52,415 nt of DNA from JBEAOO01 sp041164825. Its GTDB lineage: Bacteria; Pseudomonadota; Gammaproteobacteria; Burkholderiales; Burkholderiaceae_C. The stretch lies in assembly GCA_041164825.1 (NCBI GenBank), contig JBEAOO010000301.1:1-52415 (forward strand). Direction: 5' to 3'. A program made the translations under genes and the position numbers. The notes under the pieces were generated by a model. The model saw nothing but the letters and a program-made list of their open reading frames with translations. It was not told where the DNA came from and did no database searches. Below, piece by piece: positions 1 to 8,325 of the stretch (the stretch's first letter is position 1; each line of letters begins with the position of its first letter).

Positions 1-456
1 GCGTTCTGCGGCCAGCCAACCAAAGGCTTCACCGTGCAGATCGCGGTTGCTGCCCATGGGCACGCGGCTCATGTTCTCGGCCCCACCGGCCACGATCACA
101 TCGGCCGCACCAAAGGCGATCAGGCCGGCGGCCACGTGCACGGCCTCTTGGCCCGAGCCGCATTTGCGATCGATCGTCAGGCCCGGAATGGTCTCGGGCC
201 AGCCGGCGCCGAGCAGCGAGGTGCGGGCGATGTTGGCCGATTGCTCGCCAATCTGCGTCACGCAGCCAAACACCACGTCGTCCACCGATTCGGGCTTCAC
301 GCCCGCGCGCTGCACCAGCGCGTTGATGACGTGGGCGCCCAGGTGGTCAGCGCGCACGCCGGACAAACTGCCGCGGAACTTGCCCACCGGCGTGCGGGCC
401 GCACCGACGATGACCACATCGCGGTCGCTCAAGCTGGGGCGCGGCGCGGCGCTCAC
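1..456 (-). CDS. Thiolase (acetyl-CoA acyltransferase), N-terminal part, cut by window edge
   Basis: Only the first 152 codons are present; the gene runs off the left edge. The reading frame opens with GTG at 456, which overlaps the TGA of the upstream dehydrogenase (GTGA), so the two are translationally coupled. The product starts with the usual thiolase beta strand (VIVGAARTPVGKFRGS) and carries the nucleophilic-cysteine motif DRKCGSGQEAV followed by GGAENMSRVP, both canonical for degradative thiolases. It should cleave a 3-oxoacyl-CoA with CoA, the last step of the beta-oxidation-like sequence encoded by this operon. It is the last visible gene of the four-gene unit that begins at 3377. 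Family assignment is firm; the acyl chain handled is not known. Confidence 0.93.
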   Translation of the reverse strand, partial: MSAAPRPSLSDRDVVIVGAARTPVGKFRGSLSGVRADHLGAHVINALVQRAGVKPESVDDVVFGCVTQIGEQSANIARTSLLGAGWPETIPGLTIDRKCGSGQEAVHVAAGLIAFGAADVIVAGGAENMSRVPMGSNRDLHGEAFGWLAAER

Positions 457-1358
457 AGCACGCTCGCCTTCAGGCCCGAGCCCGGCAGCTTCTGGCCCTT
501 GTCGTCGTAGCGGTAGACGCCTGCGCCGGCCTTGCGGCCAATGCGGCCCGAGGCCACCATCTTGATGATCAGCGGGCAGGGGCGAAAGCGATCGCCCAGC
601 ACGCTGTGCAGGTACTTGAGCACCGCCAAGCGGGTGTCCCAGCCCGTGAGGTCGCCGAGTTCGAGCGGGCCCATCGGGTGGTTGAAGCCCATGCGCAAGG
701 CGGTGTCGATGTCTTCGGCCGTGGCCACGCCTTCTTGCAGCATCCACATGGCCTCGTTGCCGGCCAGGGCCGACATGCGGCTGGTGGTCAGGCCGGGCGC
801 CTCGTTGACGACGATGGAAGTTTTGCCGATGGCATCGCTGTAGGCGCGGCTCAGGGCCACCACCTCGTCGCTGGTGGCCAAGCCGCGCACCAACTCCACC
901 AGCTTCATCTTGTGAACCGGGTTGAAGAAGTGCATGCCGACCACGCGCTCGGGGTGGCTCACGGCGGCGGCGATTTCGGTCACGCTCAGGGCCGAGGTGT
1001 TGGTGGCGATGATCGCGTCGTCGGCCATGCCGGCCACGGCCTGCGTGATCACGGCCTTTTTGACGGCCAGGTTCTCGGACACGGTTTCGACCAAGAGCTG
1101 CGCGCCATGGGACGCCGCGCTCAGGTCGGTGTTGACCGTCAGGCGCGCCTTCGAGGCCTCGGCCGCCGCGGCCTCGACCTTGCCGAGCTTCACGCCGTCG
1201 TCCAAGATTTTGCCGATGCCGGCTTGCGCGCGCTGCAGCGCCTCGGCGTTGCTGTCCACCAGCACGGTGGTGAAGCCCGAGCTGGCAAAAGCGTGGGCAA
1301 TGCCGGTGCCCATCAGGCCGGCGCCCACCACCACCACGCGGTTTTGTTGGATCGTCAT
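453..1358 (-). CDS. 3-hydroxyacyl-CoA dehydrogenase, NAD-binding and C-terminal domains
   Basis: A 301-residue cytosolic enzyme expected to oxidise a 3-hydroxyacyl-CoA to the 3-oxoacyl-CoA with NAD+. The N-terminus has the Rossmann motif VVGAGLMGTGIAHAF, and the mid-region has GMHFFNPVHKMKLVELV, which contains the conserved catalytic histidine. The length matches the short single-function family (PaaH/Hbd type). I chose ATG 1358 because GAGGAG lies just upstream and the Rossmann strand follows directly; a longer frame reaching 1430 adds an unrelated basic leader. It lies 91 bases after the FAH gene and overlaps the thiolase start by four bases, so dehydrogenase and thiolase act consecutively. 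Substrate specificity cannot be read from the sequence. Confidence 0.93.
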   Translation of the reverse strand: MTIQQNRVVVVGAGLMGTGIAHAFASSGFTTVLVDSNAEALQRAQAGIGKILDDGVKLGKVEAAAAEASKARLTVNTDLSAASHGAQLLVETVSENLAVKKAVITQAVAGMADDAIIATNTSALSVTEIAAAVSHPERVVGMHFFNPVHKMKLVELVRGLATSDEVVALSRAYSDAIGKTSIVVNEAPGLTTSRMSALAGNEAMWMLQEGVATAEDIDTALRMGFNHPMGPLELGDLTGWDTRLAVLKYLHSVLGDRFRPCPLIIKMVASGRIGRKAGAGVYRYDDKGQKLPGSGLKASVL

Positions 1359-1449
1359 GTTGTGTGTCTCCTCAGTTTTTTGGGGTGGCGCCCGGGCAGC
1401 CATCGCATGGCGCCCGCGATGGTCTCGCACGGCGTCAAGGGTGTGGCGT

Positions 1450-2295
1450 TCAGGCGTCGCGCGTCACCACGTTGCGCAGTGTGCCTATGCCTTCAATCGC
1501 GGCCTCGACCACATCGCCGGGCTGCAAGAACTTGCCCGTGCCCTGCCCTGTGCCTGCGGGTGAACCGGTGAACATCACGTCGCCGCATTCAAAGCTCGAA
1601 CGCTCGTCGACAAACTTCACCAGCTCGCCCACGTTCCAGGTCATCTCGGCGGTGCTGCCGTCTTGGCGCAGGTCGCCATTGACCTTGAGCGTGAGGCGCA
1701 AGGCTGGGCTGGCGGGGCCAAATTCGTCGCGCGTGACGATCCAGGGGCCGAGGCCGGTGGTGCGGTCGGCGCTTTTGGAGGCGAACAGGTCCATGCCCAC
1801 CCCGGGCGGGCCGCTGCGCTGCAGGTCGCGGCAACTGACGTCGTTGCCCACCGTGTAGCCGAGCACGCTGGACATCGGGTCGTCGCGGTTCACGCGCTCA
1901 GCCCCGATCACCGCGACCAACTCCACCTCGTGGTCAAACTCCTGCGTCAGCGGCGGGTAGCGCATCGGGTCGTTGGCGCCAATCAGCGCGCCGTGCGCCT
2001 TCAAAAACGCAATCGGCTGATGGTGCGACTTGAGGCCGAAGTCGGCCGCCAGGTGCTTGGCGTAGTTGGCACCGGCCACCACCACGCGGTTGGTCTTGGC
2101 CACAGGCGGCAGCAGCCGCACTGCGGCCAGCGCGCGCGGCTCGCCGCTCAGGCGCAAGGCCGCTGCACCCTCACCGCGCGTGAGCGCCGGGCCCCACTGG
2201 GTGATGTCGCCCTCGATCGGCGTGAGCTGGGCGCGCTCGGTATCGACCACGGCCCAGAACACCGCCGCGCCATCGGTGCAGCGTGCGAGCTTCAT
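1450..2295 (-). CDS. Fumarylacetoacetate hydrolase (FAH) family protein, copy 1
   Basis: A 281-residue member of the FAH superfamily. Members hydrolyse, decarboxylate or hydrate beta-diketo/enol acids produced by ring cleavage, using a divalent metal. The likely ligands are visible: E123 and E125 in EFDHEVELVAV, and D157 in GNDVSCRD, with the spacing typical of the family. The C-terminus has the usual FTGSPAGTG and GDVVEAAIEGIGTLRN segments. Its ATG overlaps the stop of the upstream amidohydrolase (ATGA at 2292-2295), so the two are translationally coupled. A second, differently built FAH protein lies at 28498-29484. It could be a hydrolase, hydratase, isomerase or decarboxylase; the family alone does not decide. 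Confidence 0.9.
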   Translation of the reverse strand: MKLARCTDGAAVFWAVVDTERAQLTPIEGDITQWGPALTRGEGAAALRLSGEPRALAAVRLLPPVAKTNRVVVAGANYAKHLAADFGLKSHHQPIAFLKAHGALIGANDPMRYPPLTQEFDHEVELVAVIGAERVNRDDPMSSVLGYTVGNDVSCRDLQRSGPPGVGMDLFASKSADRTTGLGPWIVTRDEFGPASPALRLTLKVNGDLRQDGSTAEMTWNVGELVKFVDERSSFECGDVMFTGSPAGTGQGTGKFLQPGDVVEAAIEGIGTLRNVVTRDA

Positions 2296-3377
2296 GCGTG
2301 GGCTGCCGCGGCTTGGGTGGCGGGCTTGCCAATCTTGGCCGGGTCGAGGTGCAACAGTTCGCAGGCGTTTTTCCAGCGGATCTTTTGCAGGTCGTCGTCC
2401 GACAGGCGCAGGCCATCGGTGAGGTCGTGGCGCACGGCGTCGCTGCCACCGAAGTTGCTGCCGTAGAGCATGCGGTCGGCACCAATGATGTCGATCACGG
2501 CCTGGCGCATCGGCACCTCGTGCAACTCCACATCGAAGTAGAAGTTCTTCAGGTACTCAAGCACCGGCTTCTTGTTGTGGCTGACGTCGAGGTTGGGGTT
2601 GCACTGCGCCATGCGGCCCAGCTGGAACGGCACAAAGCCGCCGCCGTGGGTGATGTAGACCTTGAGGTCCGGGAAGCGGTCAAACACGCCGCCATTCACC
2701 AGGTACCAGAAGCAGCGCGTTTCGTCGTAGTTCATGCCGACGATGGCGGTGGTCTCGTAGCGGTCGGTGTTGGCGTTTTTGCCCCAGGTCACCGACTGGT
2801 TGTAGCCATGCACAAAGATCGGCAGGTCGAGATCGCACAGGGTCTTCCAGACCACGTCGAGCTCGGGCGAGTCGAACTCCAGGCCACCGAAGTTGGCGCC
2901 CCCGGCCACCAGGCCTTTGGCACCCAGGTGCGTGCAGGCGCGCTTGAGCTCGGCCGCGGCCGCCTCGGGCGCATTCAGCGGCGCGTGGGCCCAGTACATC
3001 AGGCGGTCGGGTGCGGCCGAGCAATAGTCAGCCAGCGTGTCGTTGACCTTGCTGGCAAACGGCACCGCGAACTCGGCTTCGGTCCAGTACATGTAGCAGT
3101 GCGAGGGCACCGACACGACCTGCGCGTTTTGGCCCGCGGCGTCCATGCCGGCCAGGCGGACCTTGGGGTCGGCCCAACGCGCAAAGTATTCGTCGAGCTT
3201 CAGGCCCTTGCCTGAGCGCACCGCAGCTTTGCGCTCGGGAGAGCCCAGGCCCAGCACCCAGTCGCCGACGCGCAGCTTCACATCGCCATCGGCGTGCTGC
3301 TCAAAAAACGGGCCCCAGTGGGGATGCTGGTTGTAGTAGCCGGGGTGGGGCGCGTGAGCGTGAAGGTCGATCAGCAT
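2292..3377 (-). CDS. ACMSD-like amidohydrolase (amidohydrolase_2 family), copy 1
   Basis: A 361-residue TIM-barrel protein of the amidohydrolase-2 group, which includes decarboxylases such as ACMSD and gamma-resorcylate decarboxylase and some hydrolases. Metal-binding residues visible are H6 and H8 (LIDLHAHAP), H190 (IFVHGYNQS) and H244 (YITHGGG). The Asp expected at the end of barrel strand 8 (family consensus G-T/S-D-F/Y-P) is Asn here: YGSNFGGSD, N308. The paralogue at 15107-16114 has the same change. It is the first gene of the operon that continues with FAH, dehydrogenase and thiolase, with a conserved intergenic motif at 3430-3457 upstream. A role in decarboxylating or hydrolysing a ring-derived acid is inferred. 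Confidence 0.88.
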   Translation of the reverse strand: MLIDLHAHAPHPGYYNQHPHWGPFFEQHADGDVKLRVGDWVLGLGSPERKAAVRSGKGLKLDEYFARWADPKVRLAGMDAAGQNAQVVSVPSHCYMYWTEAEFAVPFASKVNDTLADYCSAAPDRLMYWAHAPLNAPEAAAAELKRACTHLGAKGLVAGGANFGGLEFDSPELDVVWKTLCDLDLPIFVHGYNQSVTWGKNANTDRYETTAIVGMNYDETRCFWYLVNGGVFDRFPDLKVYITHGGGFVPFQLGRMAQCNPNLDVSHNKKPVLEYLKNFYFDVELHEVPMRQAVIDIIGADRMLYGSNFGGSDAVRHDLTDGLRLSDDDLQKIRWKNACELLHLDPAKIGKPATQAAAAHA

Positions 3378-3429
3378 GTGTGAATCCTCGAATTGGAGTC
3401 TGCGAAGCGGTGCCGCGCATCATGCCAAT

Positions 3430-3457
3430 GTTATTCACACTTTGCAAATCTGTTCAA
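3430..3457 (-). promoter_or_regulatory. Regulon motif site 1 (TTGAACA-N12-GTGAATAAC)
   Basis: Read on the minus strand it has TTGAACA, twelve AT-rich bases, then GTGAATAAC. It lies 53 bases upstream of the amidohydrolase start and could double as -35/-10 (TTGAAC, TAACAT). It is one of eight related sites in the window. Confidence 0.6.
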
Positions 3458-3509
3458 CTTTCGATTTTCACGACCCGCGGGCAATCCCCCATGTTCAGCC
3501 GGTCAAAGC

Positions 3510-4427
3510 TCAGGCAACCCGCTGGCCGGGCGTGCGCAAGGCCTTGACCCGCGCTGGCGCGCCAGCCACCATGCCCTCCACCATGCGGCCAATGCGGCGC
3601 GTGATCGACTTGCGGCCGTCGTCGCCCGGCACCAGCAATTCGCTCAGCACATAACGGATCATCATTTCGCAGATCAGCTCGCGGTCGAGCTTGGTGCCGA
3701 GGCGCTCCTCCCAGTCGTCAAACACGATCGACAGCACGTCTTGGAAGCGCACCACCGAGTCGTGGAAGATGCGTTTGAAAAAGTTCAGCGCGTACTCGGG
3801 GGCCACCACCAGCATGCGGCGCACCTTGGTTTGTTCGAGGTAGTTTTCGAGGTAAGCGGTCATGGCCTCAAAGCGCTCCTCCGGGTCGCTGAACGGCGCG
3901 GTGGCCTCGGTGAGCGCGACGTGGAAGCGCTCGCGCTTGTGGCGCGAGAAGGCGTCGAGCAACTCGTCTTGCGAGGCGAAGTAGCGGTAGAAGGTGCCGC
4001 GCGACACGCCCGCCACCGCGCACACATCAAGGATGGAGATGCGATCTGCGCCCGAGTCGAGCACCACCTGCTCGGTGGCCGCCAAGATGTTGGCGATCGA
4101 CTGCTCGGAGCGGCGGTTGCTGCGCCGACGCCGCACCGCGGGCAGCTCAGCGGCAGACGCCACCGCCACCTCGGGCTGCGGCACGGGCGATGGGCTGGAT
4201 GCGGTCTCGGTCGCCTTGCGCGCACGCACCGCGCGCACCGGCACCGCCGCCTCCGGAGCGGCCTTGACCGCCCCCTTGCTCGCAGCGTTGGCGCGGGACG
4301 ATGCAGCTGACTTGGCGGGCGCTTTGGCAACTCCTTTGGCACCTGCTTTGGCAACTGCTTTGGCAACTGATTTGCCGGTCGATGCGGCGGGCACAAGGCC
4401 CTTGGTTTTTGCGGTGGGCCGGTTCAT
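3510..4427 (-). CDS. TetR-family regulator with a long histone-H1-like N-terminal tail
   Basis: A 305-residue regulator. The HTH domain sits unusually deep, around residues 105-150, with SILDVCAVAGVSRGTFYRYF as recognition segment. The C-terminal ligand-binding half is of normal TetR length. Before it lies a tail of about 95 residues rich in Lys, Ala and Pro with AKAVAKAGAKGVAKAPAK-type repeats, resembling histone H1 or AlgP-like tails. Normal TetR proteins are about 200 residues. The first ATG is likely the true start because the tail is in frame throughout and TGA/RBS context (CGAGGAGCGAGTC) precedes it. It is divergent from the CoA ligase; the 129-base gap holds a TTCT-N6-AGAA site that may be its operator. 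It probably controls the ligase and itself. Confidence 0.88.
   Translation of the reverse strand: MNRPTAKTKGLVPAASTGKSVAKAVAKAGAKGVAKAPAKSAASSRANAASKGAVKAAPEAAVPVRAVRARKATETASSPSPVPQPEVAVASAAELPAVRRRRSNRRSEQSIANILAATEQVVLDSGADRISILDVCAVAGVSRGTFYRYFASQDELLDAFSRHKRERFHVALTEATAPFSDPEERFEAMTAYLENYLEQTKVRRMLVVAPEYALNFFKRIFHDSVVRFQDVLSIVFDDWEERLGTKLDRELICEMMIRYVLSELLVPGDDGRKSITRRIGRMVEGMVAGAPARVKALRTPGQRVA
4321..4368. repeat. 12-bp tandem repeat inside the TetR tail
   Basis: Four near-identical units of GCTTTGGCAACT (the second unit differs at three positions) encode the K-A-V-A/K-A-G-A repeats of the regulator's tail. The unit is a multiple of three, so copy-number change would keep frame. Confidence 0.8.
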
Positions 4428-4510
4428 GACTCGCTCCTCGGCGATGTGGGTTTGACGGGTGCGAGGGTTTTCCCGCTCGCTGAAATGATGATCCAGAGAT
4501 CAGAATCGAC

Positions 4511-4524
4511 TTCTATATACAGAA
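4511..4524. promoter_or_regulatory. Inverted repeat TTCT-ATATAC-AGAA, likely TetR operator
   Basis: TTCT-N6-AGAA followed by TTATTTTG lies in the divergent TetR/CoA-ligase gap, preceded by a further AGAAT at 4502-4506. A repeat of the same geometry, also ending AGAATT, occurs at 51290-51303 upstream of the nine-gene operon. Confidence 0.5.
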
Positions 4525-4556
4525 TTATTTTGATCAACTCGTCGGAGAGATCGCGC

Positions 4557-6188
4557 ATGGCAGGCATGGGTAGTCCACTAACTTGGTCGCTGGGTGAACA
4601 GGACACCGTGATCGCCGCGCTCGAACGCGCGGTGGCCGCGCACCCGGATCGCGTGTTGCTCGATTTCTCGGGCACCTTCTTCACTTACGGTGAGGTCGAT
4701 CGATTGTCGACCCGCTTGGCCCACGGGCTCGCCGCATTGGGCGTGCAGGCGGGCCAAACCGTCGTGACGATGCTCGACAACAACATCGACGCCGTCGTGT
4801 CGTGGCTGGCGATCAACAAGCTGTGCGCCGTGAGCGTGCCGATCAACACCGCGCTGCGTGGCGAATTTTTGCGCCACCAGATTGGCGACGCCAGCGCTGC
4901 GGTGGTGATCTGCGAGGCCGATCACCTGGAGCGCATTGCCGCCGTGTCGCACGAGCTGGGTGAGGTGCGCCACGTGCTGCAACGCGGCACGCCGAGCAGC
5001 GCCACCTGCGGCGCACTGCCCCTGGCCGCGCTCGACGCCCATCGCGGCAGCGACGACACGCCGTTCGAGCGCAAGCCCCTGCCGTCCGATCTGGCCTGCC
5101 TGATCTACACCTCCGGCACCACCGGCCCGTCCAAGGGCTGCATGATTGGCTACAACTACATGTGCAACCTGGCGCGCCAGCAGTTGCGCGCCGGGCCCGC
5201 CACCGCCGACGACGTGACCATCACGCCGCTGCCGCTGTATCACATGAACGCCATCTGCGTGGGCTTCATCGCCACCGTGCTGGTGGGTGCGCGGCTGGCC
5301 GTTGTGCCGCGATTCTCGGTGTCCAACTTTTGGCCCGAGGTGGAGCGCAGCGGCGCCACCATCGCGTCGATTCTGGGCAGCATGGGTGCGCTGCTGGCCA
5401 ACGCGGCCGACACCGAGGCGGCGCAGCGTTGCGTGGGCCAGATCCACACTGTGCGTGGCAACCCGTTCACCGAAGAGGTGAAGGCGATTTGGAAAACCCG
5501 CTTCGGCGCGCGCCAAGTGGGCGGCAACGGCTACGGCCTGACCGAAGCGGCCGTGGTGACCTCGCTGCCCGGCGGTGAGTACGCCGCACCGGGTTCGTCG
5601 GGCAAGCGCCTGCCGGAGTTTGATGTGCGCATCGTTGACGAACTTGACCGCGAGTTGCCGGCCGGGCAATCGGGCGAAATCATCGTCCGCCCGCTGCGCC
5701 CGGACATCATGTTCATGGGCTACTGGCGCCGCCCGGAAGACACGCAAAAACTGATGCGCAACCTGTGGCTGCACAGCGGCGACATGGGCAAGTTCGATGA
5801 AGACGGTTTCTTCTACTTCGTGGACCGCAAGAAAGACTACCTGCGTCGCCGCGGCGAAAACATCTCGAGCTTCGAGATGGAATCGGCCTTCTCGCGCCAC
5901 CCCGCGTTGGCCGAAGTGGCGGTGCACGCCGTGCCCTCGCCCAAGGGAGAAGACGACGTCAAGGTGACCGCGGTGCTGCGCCCCGATGCCACGCTGACGG
6001 CCGAGGCGCTGTTTGCCTGGGCGGTCGATGCCGTGCCGTACTACGCGCTGCCCCGCTACATCGAGTTCCGCGAGCTGCTGCCAAAGAACCCGCAAGGCCG
6101 GGTGCTGAAGTACCAGTTGCGCGACGAGGGCTGCACCGCCAACACCTGGGACCAAGAGGTCAGCGGCATCAAGGTGGCCAAGCGCTGA
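4557..6188 (+). CDS. Acyl-CoA synthetase (AMP-dependent, ANL superfamily)
   Basis: A 543-residue ligase expected to adenylate a carboxylic acid with ATP and transfer it to CoA. The P-loop motif YTSGTTGPSKG lies near residue 185, GYGLTEA near 320, and the hinge block WLHSGDMGKFDEDGFFYFVD with DRKKDYLRRRGENIS near 420. The C-terminal A10 motif reads PKNPQGRVLKYQLR: the position usually held by the catalytic Lys (G-K) is Arg, with a Lys three residues later. The start at 4557 is chosen because GGAGAG sits seven bases upstream; the frame extends to 4446 but runs through the divergent promoter. It resembles crotonobetaine/carnitine- or diterpenoid-type ligases more than long-chain ligases. It probably activates the pathway's acid substrate. 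Confidence 0.92.
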   Translation: MAGMGSPLTWSLGEQDTVIAALERAVAAHPDRVLLDFSGTFFTYGEVDRLSTRLAHGLAALGVQAGQTVVTMLDNNIDAVVSWLAINKLCAVSVPINTALRGEFLRHQIGDASAAVVICEADHLERIAAVSHELGEVRHVLQRGTPSSATCGALPLAALDAHRGSDDTPFERKPLPSDLACLIYTSGTTGPSKGCMIGYNYMCNLARQQLRAGPATADDVTITPLPLYHMNAICVGFIATVLVGARLAVVPRFSVSNFWPEVERSGATIASILGSMGALLANAADTEAAQRCVGQIHTVRGNPFTEEVKAIWKTRFGARQVGGNGYGLTEAAVVTSLPGGEYAAPGSSGKRLPEFDVRIVDELDRELPAGQSGEIIVRPLRPDIMFMGYWRRPEDTQKLMRNLWLHSGDMGKFDEDGFFYFVDRKKDYLRRRGENISSFEMESAFSRHPALAEVAVHAVPSPKGEDDVKVTAVLRPDATLTAEALFAWAVDAVPYYALPRYIEFRELLPKNPQGRVLKYQLRDEGCTANTWDQEVSGIKVAKR

Positions 6189-6324
6189 GCGAGGCCATCG
6201 CGACGCCCCCGGAGGCTGCGGCCCCCGCCGGGGTCGGCTGCGAGGCCGCTGCGCCGGGCTGGCGTGGCGGCCCCACCAAGCGAGGCGGGTCAGATGCCGA
6301 TTCACCGGGCCACCCGCGACGACC

Positions 6325-7125
6325 TCAATACTCGCGCACCGGCACATCGGCCGGGCGCGAGTTGTAGCCGGGCAGGTGCAGGCCGCCGTCCACATGGATG
6401 GTTTCGCCCGTCACGTAGCGCGACATCTCGGAGCCCAAAAACACCACCACCGGGCCAATGTCGAGCTCCGGGTCGCCCGAGCGGCCCAGGGGCCGGGCCG
6501 CGGCCGAGCGCTCGGCAAAACCCGGGTTCTCAGCGGCCAGCTTGTGGAAGGTGGCGCCCATGGCCGTGGGGGCAATCGCGTTGCAGGTGATGTTGAAACG
6601 CCCCCATTCGGCCGCGGCACTGCGCGTCAAGCCCACCACCGCCGACTTGCCCGAGTTGTAGTCGGCATGCAGCCAGGCACCGATCTCTACATCGATGGAC
6701 GTGAAGTTGACGATGCGGCCGCCACCGCGCTCGCGCATGTGCGGCATGGCCGCCTGCATGGCCCACCAACTGGCCCACAGCGTGGAGGTCAGGGTGCGCG
6801 CCAGCATCTCGTCGGTCTTGTGTTCGAGCCGCACGTTTTGGCTCGGCACGAAGGCGTTGTTGACCAAAATATCGAGCCCGCCAAAGGCCTGCACGGCCGC
6901 AGCCACAGCGGCCTCCACAGATTCTTTTTGCAGCACATCCGTCTTGATGAACAGCGCACGGCCGCCCAACGCTTCAAGCTCGCGCACCACCTGCTGGCCA
7001 CTGGCTTCGTCGATCTCGGCCACCACCACGGCGGCACCCTCGCGGGCATAACAACGCGCCACGCCGCGGCCAATGCCGCCACCCGCCCCCGTGATCAGAG
7101 CAACCTTGTCTTTCAGCAGCGCCAT
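6325..7125 (-). CDS. Short-chain dehydrogenase/reductase (SDR), copy 1
   Basis: A 266-residue NAD(P)-dependent oxidoreductase. TGAGGGIGRG forms the cofactor loop at residues 12-19, NNAF follows near 90, and the catalytic set is Ser in NFTS plus Tyr/Lys in DYNSGKS. The C-terminus VTGETIHVDGG is classical SDR. The start ATG 7125 is preceded by GGAGACAGGC; upstream in-frame codons (from 7413) lack family similarity. It converges with the CoA ligase, with 136 bases between them containing GC-rich hairpin potential but no clear terminator. Regulon motif site 2 lies 16 bases upstream. It is likely to oxidise a hydroxyl or cis-diol in the pathway; the substrate is unknown. Confidence 0.9.
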   Translation of the reverse strand: MALLKDKVALITGAGGGIGRGVARCYAREGAAVVVAEIDEASGQQVVRELEALGGRALFIKTDVLQKESVEAAVAAAVQAFGGLDILVNNAFVPSQNVRLEHKTDEMLARTLTSTLWASWWAMQAAMPHMRERGGGRIVNFTSIDVEIGAWLHADYNSGKSAVVGLTRSAAAEWGRFNITCNAIAPTAMGATFHKLAAENPGFAERSAAARPLGRSGDPELDIGPVVVFLGSEMSRYVTGETIHVDGGLHLPGYNSRPADVPVREY

Positions 7126-7141
7126 GCCTGTCTCCACGTTA

Positions 7142-7169
7142 TTGAACATATTTTCGCTTATCGTACACT
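7142..7169 (+). promoter_or_regulatory. Regulon motif site 2 (TTGAACA-N12-TCGTACACT)
   Basis: It lies between the SDR (minus) and DUF2889 (plus) genes. The right half is weaker, but read on the minus strand the site ends TGTTCAATAAC, identical over 11 bases to site 4. Its closeness to the SDR ribosome-binding site fits an operator better than a core promoter. Confidence 0.5.
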
Positions 7170-7249
7170 TTAAGATCTTTGGTGTCAGCCCGGGCAAGCC
7201 ACCGGAGACACCGATCCCCGCGGGCGGCACCACCGGACACTGACTGACC

Positions 7250-8014
7250 ATGTTGAGCTTCAAGCGCTGCATCCGCATCACCGCCCGATACCCCAGCGGC
7301 ACCGCCACCGACCCCACCGCGCAACACGTGCGCGCGGCGCTGGAAGACGACTTCCACCACTTCCGCGTCGAGCTGCACGTGAGCAACGGCCTCGTCAGCC
7401 GGGTGCACGCCACCGCCCCCCGCCACCCCTACACCCTGTGCGCCGAGGCCAGCCAGCCGCTCAAGCAGCTGGAAGGCATGGCCGTGGCGCCCAGCGCCCA
7501 CGCGGTGATGGCCCATGTGGAAGCGCGCGAGCAATGCACCCACATGCTTGACCTCGCGGGCCTGGCCTGCGCCGCCGCGGCACGCGGCCTGCCCGCGCGC
7601 CGCTACGACATCGACGTGCCGATGCGCGTGGCAGGCCACACCCAAGCCAAACTCTGGCGCGATGGCACGCTGCTGCTGGACTGGCAGGTGCAAGAGCTCA
7701 CCGTGCTCGGCCCCGCGCCCTACACCAACCTCAACCTGCGCCACGGCATGGCGCGCTGGGCGCTGACCCACCTGCCCGAAGACGACGCCGAGGCCGCGCT
7801 GGTGCTGCGTCGCGGCACCGCCATCTCACTCGGCAAAGGCCACCCGCTGGACCAGCAAGCACACGCACGCAGCACCAGCGCCTGCTACGCGCAGCAGCCC
7901 GAGCGCGCGGTGCTGGCGCTGCGGCAGGTGGGCTCCACCTGGGACTTCAGCACGCGGCCCGAACAGCTGTGCATCGACGACACGGCTTGGCTCGCGTTTG
8001 ACGCCGAGGTGTGA
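7250..8014 (+). CDS. DUF2889 domain-containing protein
   Basis: A 254-residue soluble protein without signal peptide or membrane segments. The central CTHMLDLAGLAC segment, with LEGMAVAP before it and YTNLNLRHGMARW after, matches my recollection of the DUF2889 family, whose biochemical role is undefined. Such proteins are often seen beside ring-hydroxylating oxygenase or acyl-CoA genes; here it sits between an SDR and a Rieske dioxygenase pair. It is transcribed alone on the plus strand from the gap containing motif site 2 and converges on the dioxygenase beta gene. No ribosome-binding site is obvious before ATG 7250. Function unknown. Confidence 0.75.
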   Translation: MLSFKRCIRITARYPSGTATDPTAQHVRAALEDDFHHFRVELHVSNGLVSRVHATAPRHPYTLCAEASQPLKQLEGMAVAPSAHAVMAHVEAREQCTHMLDLAGLACAAAARGLPARRYDIDVPMRVAGHTQAKLWRDGTLLLDWQVQELTVLGPAPYTNLNLRHGMARWALTHLPEDDAEAALVLRRGTAISLGKGHPLDQQAHARSTSACYAQQPERAVLALRQVGSTWDFSTRPEQLCIDDTAWLAFDAEV

Positions 8015-8095
8015 GGGCGCTGATGCGGGCTTGGATTCAAAAGTACAAGCGCGCCGCGCACCGGGAAGGTTGGTTCTCCGAACGCAGGTGATTTT

Positions 8096-8220
8096 CATGC
8101 CGCGGCAGGCGCTCGGAACGCTGTGCGCAGGTCAAGGAGGAGGGCCCGCGCAGCGGGTCAGAGGGACACGGAGCAGATCGCCCTGGCCCATCGCCGCCCT
8201 CGCGCCGACCTCCGGCCTGG
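8096..8220 (+). repeat. Dispersed intergenic repeat, copy A
   Basis: It fills most of the 311-base convergent gap 8015-8325. The left arm has CATGCCGCGGCAGG, GCTCGGAACGCTGTGCGCAGG; the right arm has GACACGGAGCA, GGCCCATCGCCGCCCTCGCG, CCGACC. The middle contains a small hairpin (CCCGC/GCGGG). Related copies occur at five other intergenic places. Confidence 0.75.
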
Positions 8221-8246
8221 CAATCTCTCACGAAAACCGTCCATCC

Positions 8247-8276
8247 AAAAAAAAGGGCGCAGCCAAGCCGCGCCCC
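8247..8276 (-). terminator. Rho-independent terminator of the first Rieske operon
   Basis: On the minus strand GGGCGC-N9-GCGCCC is followed by eight T residues, 50 bases past the beta-subunit stop codon. This is the clearest intrinsic terminator in the window. Confidence 0.85.
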
Positions 8277-8325
8277 AATGACCCGGCGCAACCCGCCGCC
8301 CCAGGCAGCGGATGCGCCCGCCCGT

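Noticed and set aside
4321..4368. Possible CRISPR-like or regulatory tandem repeat
   Set aside because: Units are 12 bp with no spacers and translate in frame as the TetR tail; it is a coding minisatellite.
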